From Bacteroides zhangwenhongii (lineage in GTDB: Bacteria; Bacteroidota; Bacteroidia; Bacteroidales; Bacteroidaceae), in assembly GCF_009193325.2 (NCBI RefSeq), contig NZ_CP059856.1, positions 2,852,001-2,916,000 on the forward strand: a DNA stretch of 64,000 nucleotides, given 5' to 3'. Numbering within the stretch: position 1 is the first letter of the stretch; every line of letters begins with the position of its first letter. Position numbers and translations under genes: made by a program. Shown piece after piece: positions 37,801-46,023 of the stretch. The notes beneath the pieces were generated by a model. It made no database searches. It saw nothing but the letters and a program-made list of their open reading frames with translations, and was not told the origin of the DNA.

Positions 37801-40527
37801 ACCACAGAAGACGTTCATCATCACATAAGTGTCTTTTTCTGAAGTACCGAAACAGAATACTGCCGGGCGGGTTGCATCAAACTCCGTATTTTCCGCATAG
37901 AACCAAGTAGGTGATTTCACCGGCGGACGCTTGTCGCCGATAGAGAATAGGATCGTCTGAGCCTCCGTCTCCACTTCTTTTCCCTGACTGTCTTTCGCTA
38001 CCGCTTTCAGCATATAAGCTCCCGATGGAAGATTCTTCCAGTCAAGCGTCATTTCCTTATTAGAAGTAAATGTTCCTGTTGCAACGGGATTCTCACTTAC
38101 CTTCTTAAAGCCGGTTTCTTTCAGCCTACTCTCTTTCACGTTTGTCTCTTCGAGGGGATACAGATAGTAATTGCCATTCACCTCCACAGGCTGTTCGTTC
38201 AGGTTCTGAGCTTTAAACACAATATCAAACGGCCGGTCTTTGCACGTCTTCTTGTCCAACTCCATCTGTAGAACCAACGAACGGTTACCTGCCGAAATCA
38301 CATCCGTAGAAGATTGCGTTTCACCTGCCACATTGGTAACAGTAGCTTCGATGGAATAACGGTAATATACTCTATCATTATTCTTATACTCGTCACTTTC
38401 CTCCAGACGGACGGGTATCGTAAATTCTCCATTCTCATTGGCAGTCACCTCTCCGGAAGCAATCTGCACAGCCCCCGAAATTCTCCAGAGGTTATATGCA
38501 GAACGTTTTACCGTATATTTCACCGGAAGATCCTGAAGCGACACACCGCTATAAGATTGAATCTTACCTTTCACCTGCACTTCATCTCCGAGCTTGTAGC
38601 TTTCCGTCTGCTTTTCAAAAGTTATATCAAATGTCGGACGTTTATAATCTTCTACACGAACAGTCGTTCCACCCTCTCCCGCCGTTAAAGAAAAGACTCC
38701 GTTCAGACAAGCGGAAGGCAAAGCAAAATCAGTCGCAAACGAACCGAATTCATTGGTACGTACAGATTTCCGTCCCACTTCCTGATAGTTCGCATCGTAC
38801 AAAGTCACTGTATAGGGTTTGTTCGGAATCACATCGGCTGTGTCCGATTTCTGGGCAAATGCAATACCTTTCACATACACAGTCTGTCCCGGACGATACA
38901 GAGAACGGTCGGTCAACAACGTCATTTCCTCAACAGCTTTATCTTTATTGCCGTAGTATCCATAACTTCCGCCATAAATTCCTTGTTTCGGCATAGCCGT
39001 ATCCGTGCCTTTCGAGGCTTTCAGATACCGATACTTGGCATTCCTGAGGAATACCACTTTTCCCTCTTTATCGGTCGTAAACTCTTGCAACACCTTCTCG
39101 TCACTACTGTATAGTGTAACTTTCGCATTGGGAATGGGATGTCCGGTCTGTCCGTCCAGAGTCACCACCTCGTATTGGTTTTCGGGCAGACGGCAGGTCA
39201 ATACTTTAAAACGTGTCACGTTAAACTTGCTTTCGCTATCCCTCTTGGCACGGATATCCGGAATAATACGCATCACGTAAGTTCCCAAATCCGGAGCTTT
39301 GAATGTAAATACAGTATCCTTTGCCCGATAATCTTTCGGACGAAGAACGGAATAATGTTGTTCTTTAACCAGTTTCTTCGCCTGATACAGCCGCACAGTA
39401 AAGCCATCCAGATTTTTATGTCCCACATTCAACTTGATTTCTTCATTCGGAAAGGCCTGGCTCACTGCACTGACATTCAAGAAAGGCGCTAAAATCTCTT
39501 CACGGAGATTCTTCAGCGCATTTATCCTGCGATAGCCCGGATAAAGACGGATCGCCTCATCACAAAGTTGCAAAGCGTTGACTTGCTGCATCTTCTCAAC
39601 AGCATAGCGGGCTTGTGCCAAATAGACTTCCGCACATATCGGCTCTGATTTGAACTGCCTTTTAAGCTCGTCCAAAGCGGCATTATATGTGTCTGCCGTC
39701 CATTCGCCCAATCCTTTTTTTAGTTGGACAGGCTGCAATTTGTTATCATTGCCACGTTCCCATTCCAGATATTGAAGCATGGTCAATACATACCCCTCTT
39801 TAAGCCCGGCCGTCTCATAAGCGTCAGCCATACGCTCATATATATTGATAATATCCTGTTTCACAGGAGAAACTGTGATACCATTGAAGCTGCCGCGTTC
39901 GAGTCTTTCAATCTGATTCAGAGCCCTGACGGCACGGGAAGCCAGCAGATGGTACATATCGTGATGATAATATTCGCTGGTTTCGCCCAGCTCCACAAAA
40001 GGAATGTAATTGCGTGAAGAAGTTTTGAGCAATAAGAGAGAGTCCGCCAAAGCTTCCTTTACATTAGTCCGCACTTTCTCTACAAACATATTCGCCGTCC
40101 ATTCGCGTATATCTGCGGACGGAGTCTCACCTACAATCTCGGTTCTTTGCCGGAGTTGCCACTGGTTGTCGGCAGCATAATTGGCATAGAATTCCGCTAT
40201 CAAAGAGTGTAATATGGCGCGATCCATCGGCTGTTCTGTCTGCTTCGCCCATTGCTCCAAGTCTCTTAAACCGACATAAAAGCTATCCGGTGTCAATATA
40301 TCCTGAGTTTTCATCCGCCACATATACGCTTTCAACATTTGTGCGGAATTCCTTTCTTTCTCTCCTTTCTGATAAATTTCATCAGTCAGTTTTATCACTG
40401 TCTTAGGCAAGCTCTTTTTCTCCGCCTGCTCCACTTCTTTCCATAATTTGTCGAAAGTCTGTGCTTGCATTGCCGGAATCACTCCCAGTCCAAACAGCAC
40501 CATCATACAAATCTGCCTTACTTTCAT
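34804..40527 (-). CDS. Alpha-2-macroglobulin-family protein, thioester lost
   Basis: 1907 residues. A signal peptide (MMVLFGLGVIPAMQAQ) is followed by a long alpha-helical N-terminal part with TPR-like repeats (to about 350), MG2-type beta domains, LTDRSLYRPGQTVYVKG (core YRPGQTVYVKG), the macroglobulin core TRWNFRGYSHTKG (about 1165-1180) and the C-terminal alpha/alpha barrel and receptor-binding-like domain. Bacterial relatives carry a CxEQ thioester before the barrel; here the aligned place (about residues 1350-1365) reads LPVNNNAISWATAYYANTL. It should therefore not form a covalent thioester trap. It stands alone, with GGAGAG before the ATG. Confidence 0.92.
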   Translation of the reverse strand: MKVRQICMMVLFGLGVIPAMQAQTFDKLWKEVEQAEKKSLPKTVIKLTDEIYQKGEKERNSAQMLKAYMWRMKTQDILTPDSFYVGLRDLEQWAKQTEQPMDRAILHSLIAEFYANYAADNQWQLRQRTEIVGETPSADIREWTANMFVEKVRTNVKEALADSLLLLKTSSRNYIPFVELGETSEYYHHDMYHLLASRAVRALNQIERLERGSFNGITVSPVKQDIINIYERMADAYETAGLKEGYVLTMLQYLEWERGNDNKLQPVQLKKGLGEWTADTYNAALDELKRQFKSEPICAEVYLAQARYAVEKMQQVNALQLCDEAIRLYPGYRRINALKNLREEILAPFLNVSAVSQAFPNEEIKLNVGHKNLDGFTVRLYQAKKLVKEQHYSVLRPKDYRAKDTVFTFKAPDLGTYVMRIIPDIRAKRDSESKFNVTRFKVLTCRLPENQYEVVTLDGQTGHPIPNAKVTLYSSDEKVLQEFTTDKEGKVVFLRNAKYRYLKASKGTDTAMPKQGIYGGSYGYYGNKDKAVEEMTLLTDRSLYRPGQTVYVKGIAFAQKSDTADVIPNKPYTVTLYDANYQEVGRKSVRTNEFGSFATDFALPSACLNGVFSLTAGEGGTTVRVEDYKRPTFDITFEKQTESYKLGDEVQVKGKIQSYSGVSLQDLPVKYTVKRSAYNLWRISGAVQIASGEVTANENGEFTIPVRLEESDEYKNNDRVYYRYSIEATVTNVAGETQSSTDVISAGNRSLVLQMELDKKTCKDRPFDIVFKAQNLNEQPVEVNGNYYLYPLEETNVKESRLKETGFKKVSENPVATGTFTSNKEMTLDWKNLPSGAYMLKAVAKDSQGKEVETEAQTILFSIGDKRPPVKSPTWFYAENTEFDATRPAVFCFGTSEKDTYVMMNVFCGDKQLESKALNLSDTIVRFTYPYLESYGDGIFVNFCMVRDGQLYQEQVSVEKRLADKNLTMKWEVFRDKLRPGQKEEWKLTIKTPQGQAADAEMLATMYDASLDKIWNRRQDFRLYYNRILPNFRWMNGYFGNNSFNYWWNNKTLKVPVLAYDYFVMPSRIGNVFFESEILADGVVVRGLEVQKKAAMTGSVASRSNAVEVKYVPALVSEATDAEFEEETLPDAPADLRTNLAETAFFYPQLRTNERGEISFSFTMPESLTRWNFRGYSHTKGMLTGTLDGEATTSKEFMLTPNLPRFVRVGDKTSIAASISNMTGKPQAGTVSMILFDPMTEKVVSTQKQKFSVAAGKTIGVNFRFTVNDKYEILGCRMIADSGTFSDGEQQLLPVLSNKEHLVETLPMPVRGEETRTFSLDSLFNQHSKTATDRKLTIEFTGNPAWYAIQALPSLSLPVNNNAISWATAYYANTLASYIMNSQPRIKAVFDSWKLQGGTKETFLSNLQKNQEVKNILLSESPWVLEAKTEEQQKERIATLFDLNNIRSNNIAALTRLQELQNSDGAWSWFKGMNGSRYVTAYIADLNARLALLTGAPLSGTALDLQAKALTYLHQSALEEYKNILKAQKKGVKQTGVSSGILQYLYIVAISGEQVPAASKIAYAYYLSKVGELLTSSSMETKAIAAIVLDKAGRKKEAQEFVASLKEHLTKTDEQGMFFAFNENPYAWGGMKLQAHVDVMEALELIGGNGNRETVEEMKLWLLKQKQTQQWSSPVATADAVYALLMKGANLLDNQGDVRIVIANEVLETVSPTKTTVPGLGYIKRSFTQKNVVDARKIEVEKRNPGIAWGAVYAEYDSPISDVKQQGGALNVEKQLYVERIENNVAQLQPITSKTVLTVGDKVVSRLTISVDRTMDFVQLKDQRGACFEPVGSISGYRWNNGFGYYVDIKDASTNFFFDHLGKGVYVLEYSYRVSREGTYETGLATIQCAYAPEYASHSVSMTIIIE

Positions 40528-40686
40528 AATCTCTCCAGTTTAAGTTTGATAGATATCTTTGCTTAAACAACAAAGTAAAGAAATAAAGTTTAAAGATTTG
40601 TACTTTTTAGCTTAAATTTTGCTTTCATCCTTACTGTAATTCAAAGATATACAGAACGGATAACCGGCCTTACAGTATATAAACAA

Positions 40687-40721
40687 AGTGGGGATATCGT
40701 TTTCAATAACGTATCCCCACT
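40687..40721 (-). terminator. Terminator after the micropeptide pair
   Basis: AGTGGGGATA pairs with TATCCCCACT, and CGTT with AACG further in, with one bulged base. On the minus strand it is followed by TTTGTTTATA. It lies 26 bases after the second micropeptide stop. Confidence 0.8.
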
Positions 40722-40746
40722 CTAAACTTAGTTAATATACTCGTTC

Positions 40747-40839
40747 TCATTTCTCAATTCTATACCCCCATGACAGCATTTCGTTACGACCTACTTCACT
40801 GAGGATTTTTCTTACTAAAGAACTCATTTTCTTTGCCAT
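40747..40839 (-). CDS. 30-residue 'WGY' micropeptide 2
   Basis: A complete ORF of 30 codons, ATG at 40839 and TGA at 40747. It starts MAKKMSSLVRKILSEVG and ends with MLSWGYRIEK. The N-terminal half is a basic amphipathic helix. The WGY triplet is shared with the ORF 42 bases upstream, as is RKI. It has no strong ribosome site of its own, so translation may depend on the upstream ORF. It is followed by a hairpin. I do not recognise the family and no function is assigned. Confidence 0.7.
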   Translation of the reverse strand: MAKKMSSLVRKILSEVGRNEMLSWGYRIEK

Positions 40840-40881
40840 AATCTTAAATCTTTTAAATTACTAATTCCTGAAAACTAAAAC

Positions 40882-40974
40882 TTACTTGTTAGGGGTTGCA
40901 TTAATTGTCGAATATCCCCAAACATGTACATCGGCTTCGCCGATCTTTCTAAACAATCTTTTTAACCTTTTCAT
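40882..40974 (-). CDS. 30-residue 'WGY' micropeptide 1
   Basis: A complete 30-codon ORF, ATG at 40974 and TAA at 40882. It starts MKRLKRLFRKIGEADV and ends with HVWGYSTINATPNK. A perfect AGGAGGA ribosome site at 40982-40988, unusual in Bacteroides, sits 7 bases before the ATG, and a TATTTTTG -7 box is 34 bases upstream of the ATG. The helix is strongly cationic (K2 R3 K5 R6 R9 K10). There is no signal peptide and no cysteine. It is the same length as the next ORF and shares RKI and WGY. The family is unknown to me. Confidence 0.8.
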   Translation of the reverse strand: MKRLKRLFRKIGEADVHVWGYSTINATPNK

Positions 40975-40981
40975 TTTGTTA

Positions 40982-40988
40982 TCCTCCT
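40982..40988 (-). promoter_or_regulatory. Strong Shine-Dalgarno sequence of micropeptide 1
   Basis: AGGAGGA on the minus strand, 7 bases before the ATG. Most genes in this window lack such a site, so it marks high translation initiation of this tiny ORF. Confidence 0.85.
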
Positions 40989-41007
40989 AATTACATGTTT
41001 TACAACA

Positions 41008-41015
41008 CAAAAATA
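41008..41015 (-). promoter_or_regulatory. σABfr-type -7 box for the micropeptide pair
   Basis: Reads TATTTTTG on the minus strand. The FNR-like palindrome is centred 68.5 bases upstream of it. Confidence 0.65.
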
Positions 41016-41076
41016 CGGCCTTTGTTTATACGTTGTACCCCAAAAAGAGACAAATTTATGTTTTATAGCATATTTC

Positions 41077-41090
41077 TTGACTTGCGTCAA
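41077..41090. promoter_or_regulatory. FNR/CRP-like palindrome upstream of the micropeptide pair
   Basis: TTGACTTGCGTCAA is a 5-4-5 palindrome with the same half-site spacing as TTGAT-N4-ATCAA. Its distance to the -7 box nearly equals that of the palindrome at 11854-11867 to its -7 box (68.5 and 69.5 bases). Confidence 0.5.
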
Positions 41091-41143
41091 TTAATTTATT
41101 TGTTATAAAAGGCAATTGTAACAGAGTGGCAGTTAATAAGACA

Positions 41144-41177
41144 AAAAGGCACAGATGAAATGTCATCCGTGCCTTTT
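41144..41177 (-). terminator. Terminator after pepD
   Basis: AAAAGGCAC-A-GATGA pairs with TCATC-C-GTGCCTTTT around a 4-base loop, with one mismatch, and is rich in T on the minus-strand 3' side. A shorter TACCTAT/ATAGGTA hairpin lies closer to the stop at 41202-41220. Confidence 0.8.
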
Positions 41178-41231
41178 GCTAAATTATATCTACATTATAT
41201 CTACCTATATATAATAGGTATAGGTACGCTC

Positions 41232-42689
41232 TTATTTAATCGGAGTCTGCTCTAAGGTGGCCACCAGGAAGTCATAGAACTTCTGCACAGTGGGAATCAG
41301 CGCTCTTTCATCCGGTGAATGCGGTGAACGCAAGGTCGGGCCGAAAGAAATCATATCCAATCCCGGAATAATAGCACCGATAATGCCACATTCCAAACCT
41401 GCATGGATTACTTTCACTGCCGGTTCTACTCCAAACTGCTGCTTATAGGACGCTTTCATCGCTTTCAGAATCGGAGAATCGACATTCGGTTGCCAACCGG
41501 AGTAACCGCCTGTCATCTCCACCTTCATCCCTGCCATAGAGAAACAAGATTCGAGACTGGTAGTCAAATATTCCTTCATGCTGTCGCTTGAACTGCGAGC
41601 CAAAATCTTAATAGCCGCTTTGCCTTCGCCAATCGTTATTATGGCAAGATTGGAGGATGTCTCTACCGTGTCCGGAACAGTAGGAATCATACGTGTCACC
41701 CCATTCTGACAAGCAAAAATCGCATCAATCAGGTTGTCCTGAATCTCTTCCGGAACTTCACCAGCCGGAAGTTCCACACGTTCCGCCGTGAAACTGATCG
41801 GAGTCTCGATAGCCGAATATTCTTCATTGAACAGGTCTTCGCAATATTTCACCAAGCCCAACAGCTCTTTTTCATTTTCGGCAGGAATTGTAATTACCGC
41901 ATGCGCTTCACGCGGGATAGCATTACGCATATTACCGCCTTCCCAACTTGCCAAGCGAGCTTCATAGCTGGCAACGGCTTCACGAATAAAACGAACCAGC
42001 AATTTATTCGCATTGGCACGTCCTTCATTGATTTCCAGTCCCGAATGTCCGCCGCGCAATCCTTTCAATGTTACTTTCACTGCGATATCTCCTTCTTCCG
42101 GAGCCACCTCTTTATATTCCAGAGTAGCAGTGACATCCATACCTCCGGCACAACCGATATACAATTCACCTTCATCTTCCGAATCCAGATTCAACAGGAT
42201 TTCCCCATTCACCGTACCCGGTTTCAGACCGAACGCACCATACATCCCGGTCTCTTCATCCTTAGTGATCAGAGCTTCCAAAGGACCGTGTTTCAAATCT
42301 TTTGCTTCCAGCACGGCCATGATGGCAGCTACCCCCAGTCCGTTGTCCGCACCCAAAGTTGTACCTTTCGCTTTTACCCAGTCACCGTCTATATAAGTTT
42401 CAATCGGATCTTTTTCAAAATCGTGTACAGTATCGTTGTTCTTTTGGGGAACCATATCCATGTGTGCCTGAAGAATCACGCCTTTGCGGTTTTCCATACC
42501 CGGAGTTGCCGGCTTACGTATAATCACGTTGCCTGCTTCGTCTACAAAAGATTCCAGTCCTAAGCCTTTTCCGAAGTTAATCAGAAATTCAGTCACTTTT
42601 TCCATATGCCCTGACGGACGAGGAATCTGAGTCAACGAATAAAAATGCTTCCATACGTTTTGTGGAGCTAAAGAAAGAATAGTACTCAT
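41232..42689 (-). CDS. pepD: Aminoacyl-histidine dipeptidase (M20)
   Basis: 485 residues. M20 metal ligands and catalytic residues are visible: H in LQAHMDMVP, D in LGADNGLGVA, EE in TKDEETGMYG, D in NLDSEDEGE and H in VIHAGLECG. The enzyme hydrolyses Xaa-His and other dipeptides in the cytosol and belongs to the PepD branch rather than PepT. It is transcribed toward the micropeptides but is separated from them by two hairpins. Confidence 0.94.
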   Translation of the reverse strand: MSTILSLAPQNVWKHFYSLTQIPRPSGHMEKVTEFLINFGKGLGLESFVDEAGNVIIRKPATPGMENRKGVILQAHMDMVPQKNNDTVHDFEKDPIETYIDGDWVKAKGTTLGADNGLGVAAIMAVLEAKDLKHGPLEALITKDEETGMYGAFGLKPGTVNGEILLNLDSEDEGELYIGCAGGMDVTATLEYKEVAPEEGDIAVKVTLKGLRGGHSGLEINEGRANANKLLVRFIREAVASYEARLASWEGGNMRNAIPREAHAVITIPAENEKELLGLVKYCEDLFNEEYSAIETPISFTAERVELPAGEVPEEIQDNLIDAIFACQNGVTRMIPTVPDTVETSSNLAIITIGEGKAAIKILARSSSDSMKEYLTTSLESCFSMAGMKVEMTGGYSGWQPNVDSPILKAMKASYKQQFGVEPAVKVIHAGLECGIIGAIIPGLDMISFGPTLRSPHSPDERALIPTVQKFYDFLVATLEQTPIK

Positions 42690-42713
42690 AACAAATCTAT
42701 TTTTATTAAGTGA

Positions 42714-43700
42714 TTACTTTCGCTGTCTGTTGGTGAACGGCAATGCCGCCAAACCATATATGCCCAACAAAACTACTAAAAAGGTTTGAATACCGTGCAC
42801 AATCAAGGCAAATATTCCGGCATTTGTCACATTTACTCCATAAAGCATCATCATAGAGATAACGGCAAAGTGCCATGGACCCGCTCCGTTGGGGGTCGGC
42901 ACGATCACTGCGAATGTGCCGCCAACAAACATGACCAAAGCCGCCATCATGCCTAAATGCGCAGTGAAAGCAAAGCAATAGAACGTGAAGTAAAAGTGGA
43001 AAAAGTAACAAGCCCAAATAGCTAATGTATAAAATATAAATAAAGGAATATTGCGTACTCCACGCAAGGACATAATTCCCTCCCAGATATTCAAGACAAA
43101 ACCTTTTACCCGTTCATAAAAGAATAATGTCTTTCGTAAATAATAAAGTAACATCGCCACTCCGATGAAACAGAACAGGACAATATAAAACCATACGGAC
43201 GTCAACAGATGCATCATGGAAGGTATCTTCGTTCCGGTCTGTTGAAGAAAAGTGACAAATATCGGCATCTGCAGCAAGACGGTAATTCCTGTTATCAGGA
43301 GAATGGTCAACGTATCGACCAACCGTTCCGTCACGACTGTTCCCAATGATTTGGCAAACGACACATCATCGTATTTTGCCAATATTCCGCAACGGCTCAC
43401 TTCTCCGATACGGGGAACGACCAAACTGGCAGCATAAGAAACAAAAATGGCATTCACACAATCCCTTCTTTTAGGAAACGCATCCAAAGGCTCCAACGTC
43501 TGCCGCCACCGCCAGCCACGAAACACTTGCGCAAATATTCCGAACAACAGCGAGAAAAGCATCCACCACCAATTTGTACCATGCTTCAACACATCGCCCG
43601 CCTCTGCAAAATCAAAGTCGCGATACACCCAGAATAAAATAAAGCCGCCCAAAACAATCGGTAATATCAGTTTCAGCGTCTTTTTTAACAGTTTCTTCAT
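42714..43700 (-). CDS. Flippase-like LPG synthase TM-domain protein
   Basis: 328 residues with about eight membrane helices. VSYAASLVVPRIGEVSRCGILAKYDD (core VVPRIGEVSRC) and FVGGTFAVIVPTPNGAGPWHFAV (core PTPNGAGPW) are the conserved loops of the lysylphosphatidylglycerol synthase membrane domain/UPF0104 family. No C-terminal aminoacyltransferase domain is present, so it is more likely a lipid flippase or transporter. It begins about 110 bases from the divergent rsmA. Confidence 0.9.
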   Translation of the reverse strand: MKKLLKKTLKLILPIVLGGFILFWVYRDFDFAEAGDVLKHGTNWWWMLFSLLFGIFAQVFRGWRWRQTLEPLDAFPKRRDCVNAIFVSYAASLVVPRIGEVSRCGILAKYDDVSFAKSLGTVVTERLVDTLTILLITGITVLLQMPIFVTFLQQTGTKIPSMMHLLTSVWFYIVLFCFIGVAMLLYYLRKTLFFYERVKGFVLNIWEGIMSLRGVRNIPLFIFYTLAIWACYFFHFYFTFYCFAFTAHLGMMAALVMFVGGTFAVIVPTPNGAGPWHFAVISMMMLYGVNVTNAGIFALIVHGIQTFLVVLLGIYGLAALPFTNRQRK

Positions 43701-43773
43701 CCTTAATTCTTCATTAGCTACGCTGGCATATCATTTATTTTTAATTAGTGGCACGTTCTTCATTTAAAAGAAT

Positions 43774-43781
43774 TACCTTTG
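43774..43781 (+). promoter_or_regulatory. σABfr-type -7 box for rsmA-mgtE
   Basis: TACCTTTG, 32 bases before the rsmA ATG. Confidence 0.6.
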
Positions 43782-43812
43782 TCGACTGCAAAAGTAATTA
43801 TTTAGTTGGTAA

Positions 43813-44601
43813 ATGAAATTAGTAAAGCCTAAAAAGTTTCTCGGACAGCACTTTCTGAAAGATTTGAAAGTAGCTCAGGATATTGCCGATACGGTCGACA
43901 CCTTTCCCGAACTGCCCATTTTAGAGGTAGGACCGGGTATGGGCGTACTGACTCAATTTCTGGTGAAGAAAGACCGGCTGGTAAAAGTCGTAGAAGTTGA
44001 CTATGAATCGGTTGCTTATCTCCGCGAAGCCTATCCGTCACTGGAAGACCATATTATTGAAGACGATTTCCTGAAGATGAATCTTCACCGGTTGTTTAAT
44101 GGGAAACCTTTCGTTCTGACCGGTAATTACCCGTATAATATCTCCAGCCAGATCTTTTTCAAGATGTTGGATAATAAGGATATCATTCCTTGTTGCACAG
44201 GTATGATCCAGAAAGAGGTTGCCGAACGTATTGCCGCCGGACCGGGCAGCAAAACATACGGTATTCTCAGCGTATTGATTCAAGCGTGGTACAAGGTGGA
44301 ATATCTGTTTACCGTCAGCGAACACGTATTCAACCCACCCCCAAAAGTCAAAAGTGCCGTTATCCGTATGACGCGCAACGAAGTCCAAGAGCTGGGATGC
44401 GACGAGAAGTTATTCAAGCAGGTGGTGAAAACCACCTTCAACCAACGGCGCAAGACTTTGCGCAATTCCATCAAACCGATCTTAGGCAAAGATTGTCCGC
44501 TGACAGAGGATTCATTATTCAATAAACGTCCGGAACAACTATCGGTAGAAGAATTTATCGACTTGACCAATAAAGTGGAAGAAGCACTGAAACAACAATG
44601 A
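43813..44601 (+). CDS. rsmA: 16S rRNA A1518/A1519 dimethyltransferase
   Basis: 262 residues. The start KKFLGQHFLKD, the SAM motif ILEVGPGMGVLT and the catalytic TGNYPYNISSQI (NYPY in place of NLPY) identify KsgA/RsmA, which dimethylates two adenines of helix 45 late in 30S assembly. The stop overlaps the mgtE start in an ATGA arrangement. Confidence 0.97.
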   Translation: MKLVKPKKFLGQHFLKDLKVAQDIADTVDTFPELPILEVGPGMGVLTQFLVKKDRLVKVVEVDYESVAYLREAYPSLEDHIIEDDFLKMNLHRLFNGKPFVLTGNYPYNISSQIFFKMLDNKDIIPCCTGMIQKEVAERIAAGPGSKTYGILSVLIQAWYKVEYLFTVSEHVFNPPPKVKSAVIRMTRNEVQELGCDEKLFKQVVKTTFNQRRKTLRNSIKPILGKDCPLTEDSLFNKRPEQLSVEEFIDLTNKVEEALKQQ

Positions 44602-45938
44602 ACGAGGAATACATTGATACCGTAAAACACCTTATAGAGCAGAAAGACGCTGATAAGGTAAAAGAACTCCTCGTCGACCTTCATCCGGCCGACATCGCTG
44701 AGTTATGCAATGACTTGAATGCGGAAGGAGCCAGATTCATTTATCGCTTGCTCGACAATGAAACGGCCGCCGACGTGTTGGTCGAAATGGATGAGGACGC
44801 ACGTAAAGAGCTTCTCGAAATGCTTCCTTCGGAGACTATCGCCAAACGCTTTGTCGACTATATGGATACGGATGACGCCGTAGACCTGATGCGTGAACTT
44901 GACGAGGACAAACAGGAAGAAGTTCTTTCGCATATCGAAGACATCGAACAGGCAGGAGATATTGTCGACTTGTTGAAATACGACGAAAATACCGCCGGCG
45001 GTTTGATGGGTACGGAAATGGTACTTGTCAACGAGAACTGGAGTATGCCCGAGTGTCTGAAAGAGATGCGGCAACAAGCGGAGGAGCTGGATGAGATCTA
45101 TTATGTATATGTCATCGACGACGACGAACGTTTGCGTGGTATCTTCCCGCTCAAGAAAATGATTACTTCTCCATCCGTGTCCAAAGTAAAGCATGTGATG
45201 CAGAAAGATCCGATTTCCGTGCACGTAGACACTCCTATCGATGAAGTGGTACAAGCGATTGAGAAGTATGACTTGGTGGCTATTCCCGTTATCGACAGCA
45301 TCGGGCGGCTCGTAGGACAAATCACTGTCGACGACGTCATGGATGAGGTTCGTGAACAGTCGGAACGTGATTACCAATTGGCTTCCGGTCTTTCGCAAGA
45401 CGTAGAAACCGACGACAACGTACTCAAGCAGACTACTGCCCGTCTCCCCTGGTTATTGATCGGTATGCTCGGCGGTATCGGAAACTCCATGATTCTGGGT
45501 AACTTCGATTCAACCTTTGCCGCCCATCCTGAAATGGCGCTCTATATCCCGCTTATCGGTGGTACAGGTGGAAATGTCGGAACACAATCTTCGGCTATCA
45601 TCGTGCAAGGGCTGGCAAACAGCTCGCTGGATGCTAAAAACACATTCAAGCAAGTGACCAAAGAAGCAGTAGTGGCGTTAATCAATGCTACAATCATCTC
45701 TCTATTGGTATATACATATAATTTCATCCGCTTCGGCGCAACGGCTACGGTTACGTATTCCGTATCCATCAGTCTGTTTGCCGTAGTGATGTTCGCTTCT
45801 ATTTTTGGAACACTCGTGCCAATGACGCTCGAAAAGCTAAAAATAGATCCCGCCATTGCAACGGGGCCCTTTATTGCCATCACAAATGACATTATCGGCA
45901 TGATGTTGTACATGGGAATTACGGTTTTATTATCATAA
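44598..45938 (+). CDS. mgtE: Magnesium transporter MgtE
   Basis: 446 residues. Domain order: an N-terminal helical superhelix with HPADIAELCNDL and MLPSETIAKRF repeats (about 20-130), a CBS pair (about 135-255), a plug helix, and five membrane helices with GGTGGNVGTQSS and FIAITNDIIGMMLY at the Mg2+ site. The N and CBS domains gate the channel by sensing internal Mg2+. It overlaps rsmA by four bases. Confidence 0.96.
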   Translation: MNEEYIDTVKHLIEQKDADKVKELLVDLHPADIAELCNDLNAEGARFIYRLLDNETAADVLVEMDEDARKELLEMLPSETIAKRFVDYMDTDDAVDLMRELDEDKQEEVLSHIEDIEQAGDIVDLLKYDENTAGGLMGTEMVLVNENWSMPECLKEMRQQAEELDEIYYVYVIDDDERLRGIFPLKKMITSPSVSKVKHVMQKDPISVHVDTPIDEVVQAIEKYDLVAIPVIDSIGRLVGQITVDDVMDEVREQSERDYQLASGLSQDVETDDNVLKQTTARLPWLLIGMLGGIGNSMILGNFDSTFAAHPEMALYIPLIGGTGGNVGTQSSAIIVQGLANSSLDAKNTFKQVTKEAVVALINATIISLLVYTYNFIRFGATATVTYSVSISLFAVVMFASIFGTLVPMTLEKLKIDPAIATGPFIAITNDIIGMMLYMGITVLLS

Positions 45939-46023
45939 AAACAGGCTAAACAAAAAAAAATAAGCAAAATAGTATGAAGTAATCGTTTTATTTCATTAAT
46001 TTGTGACCCAAAACTAATATACA

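Noticed and set aside
45939..46023. Mg2+-type riboswitch between mgtE and the DUF349 gene
   Set aside because: The 85 bases contain only A-rich sequence with no stable helices. The region upstream of mgtE is inside rsmA.
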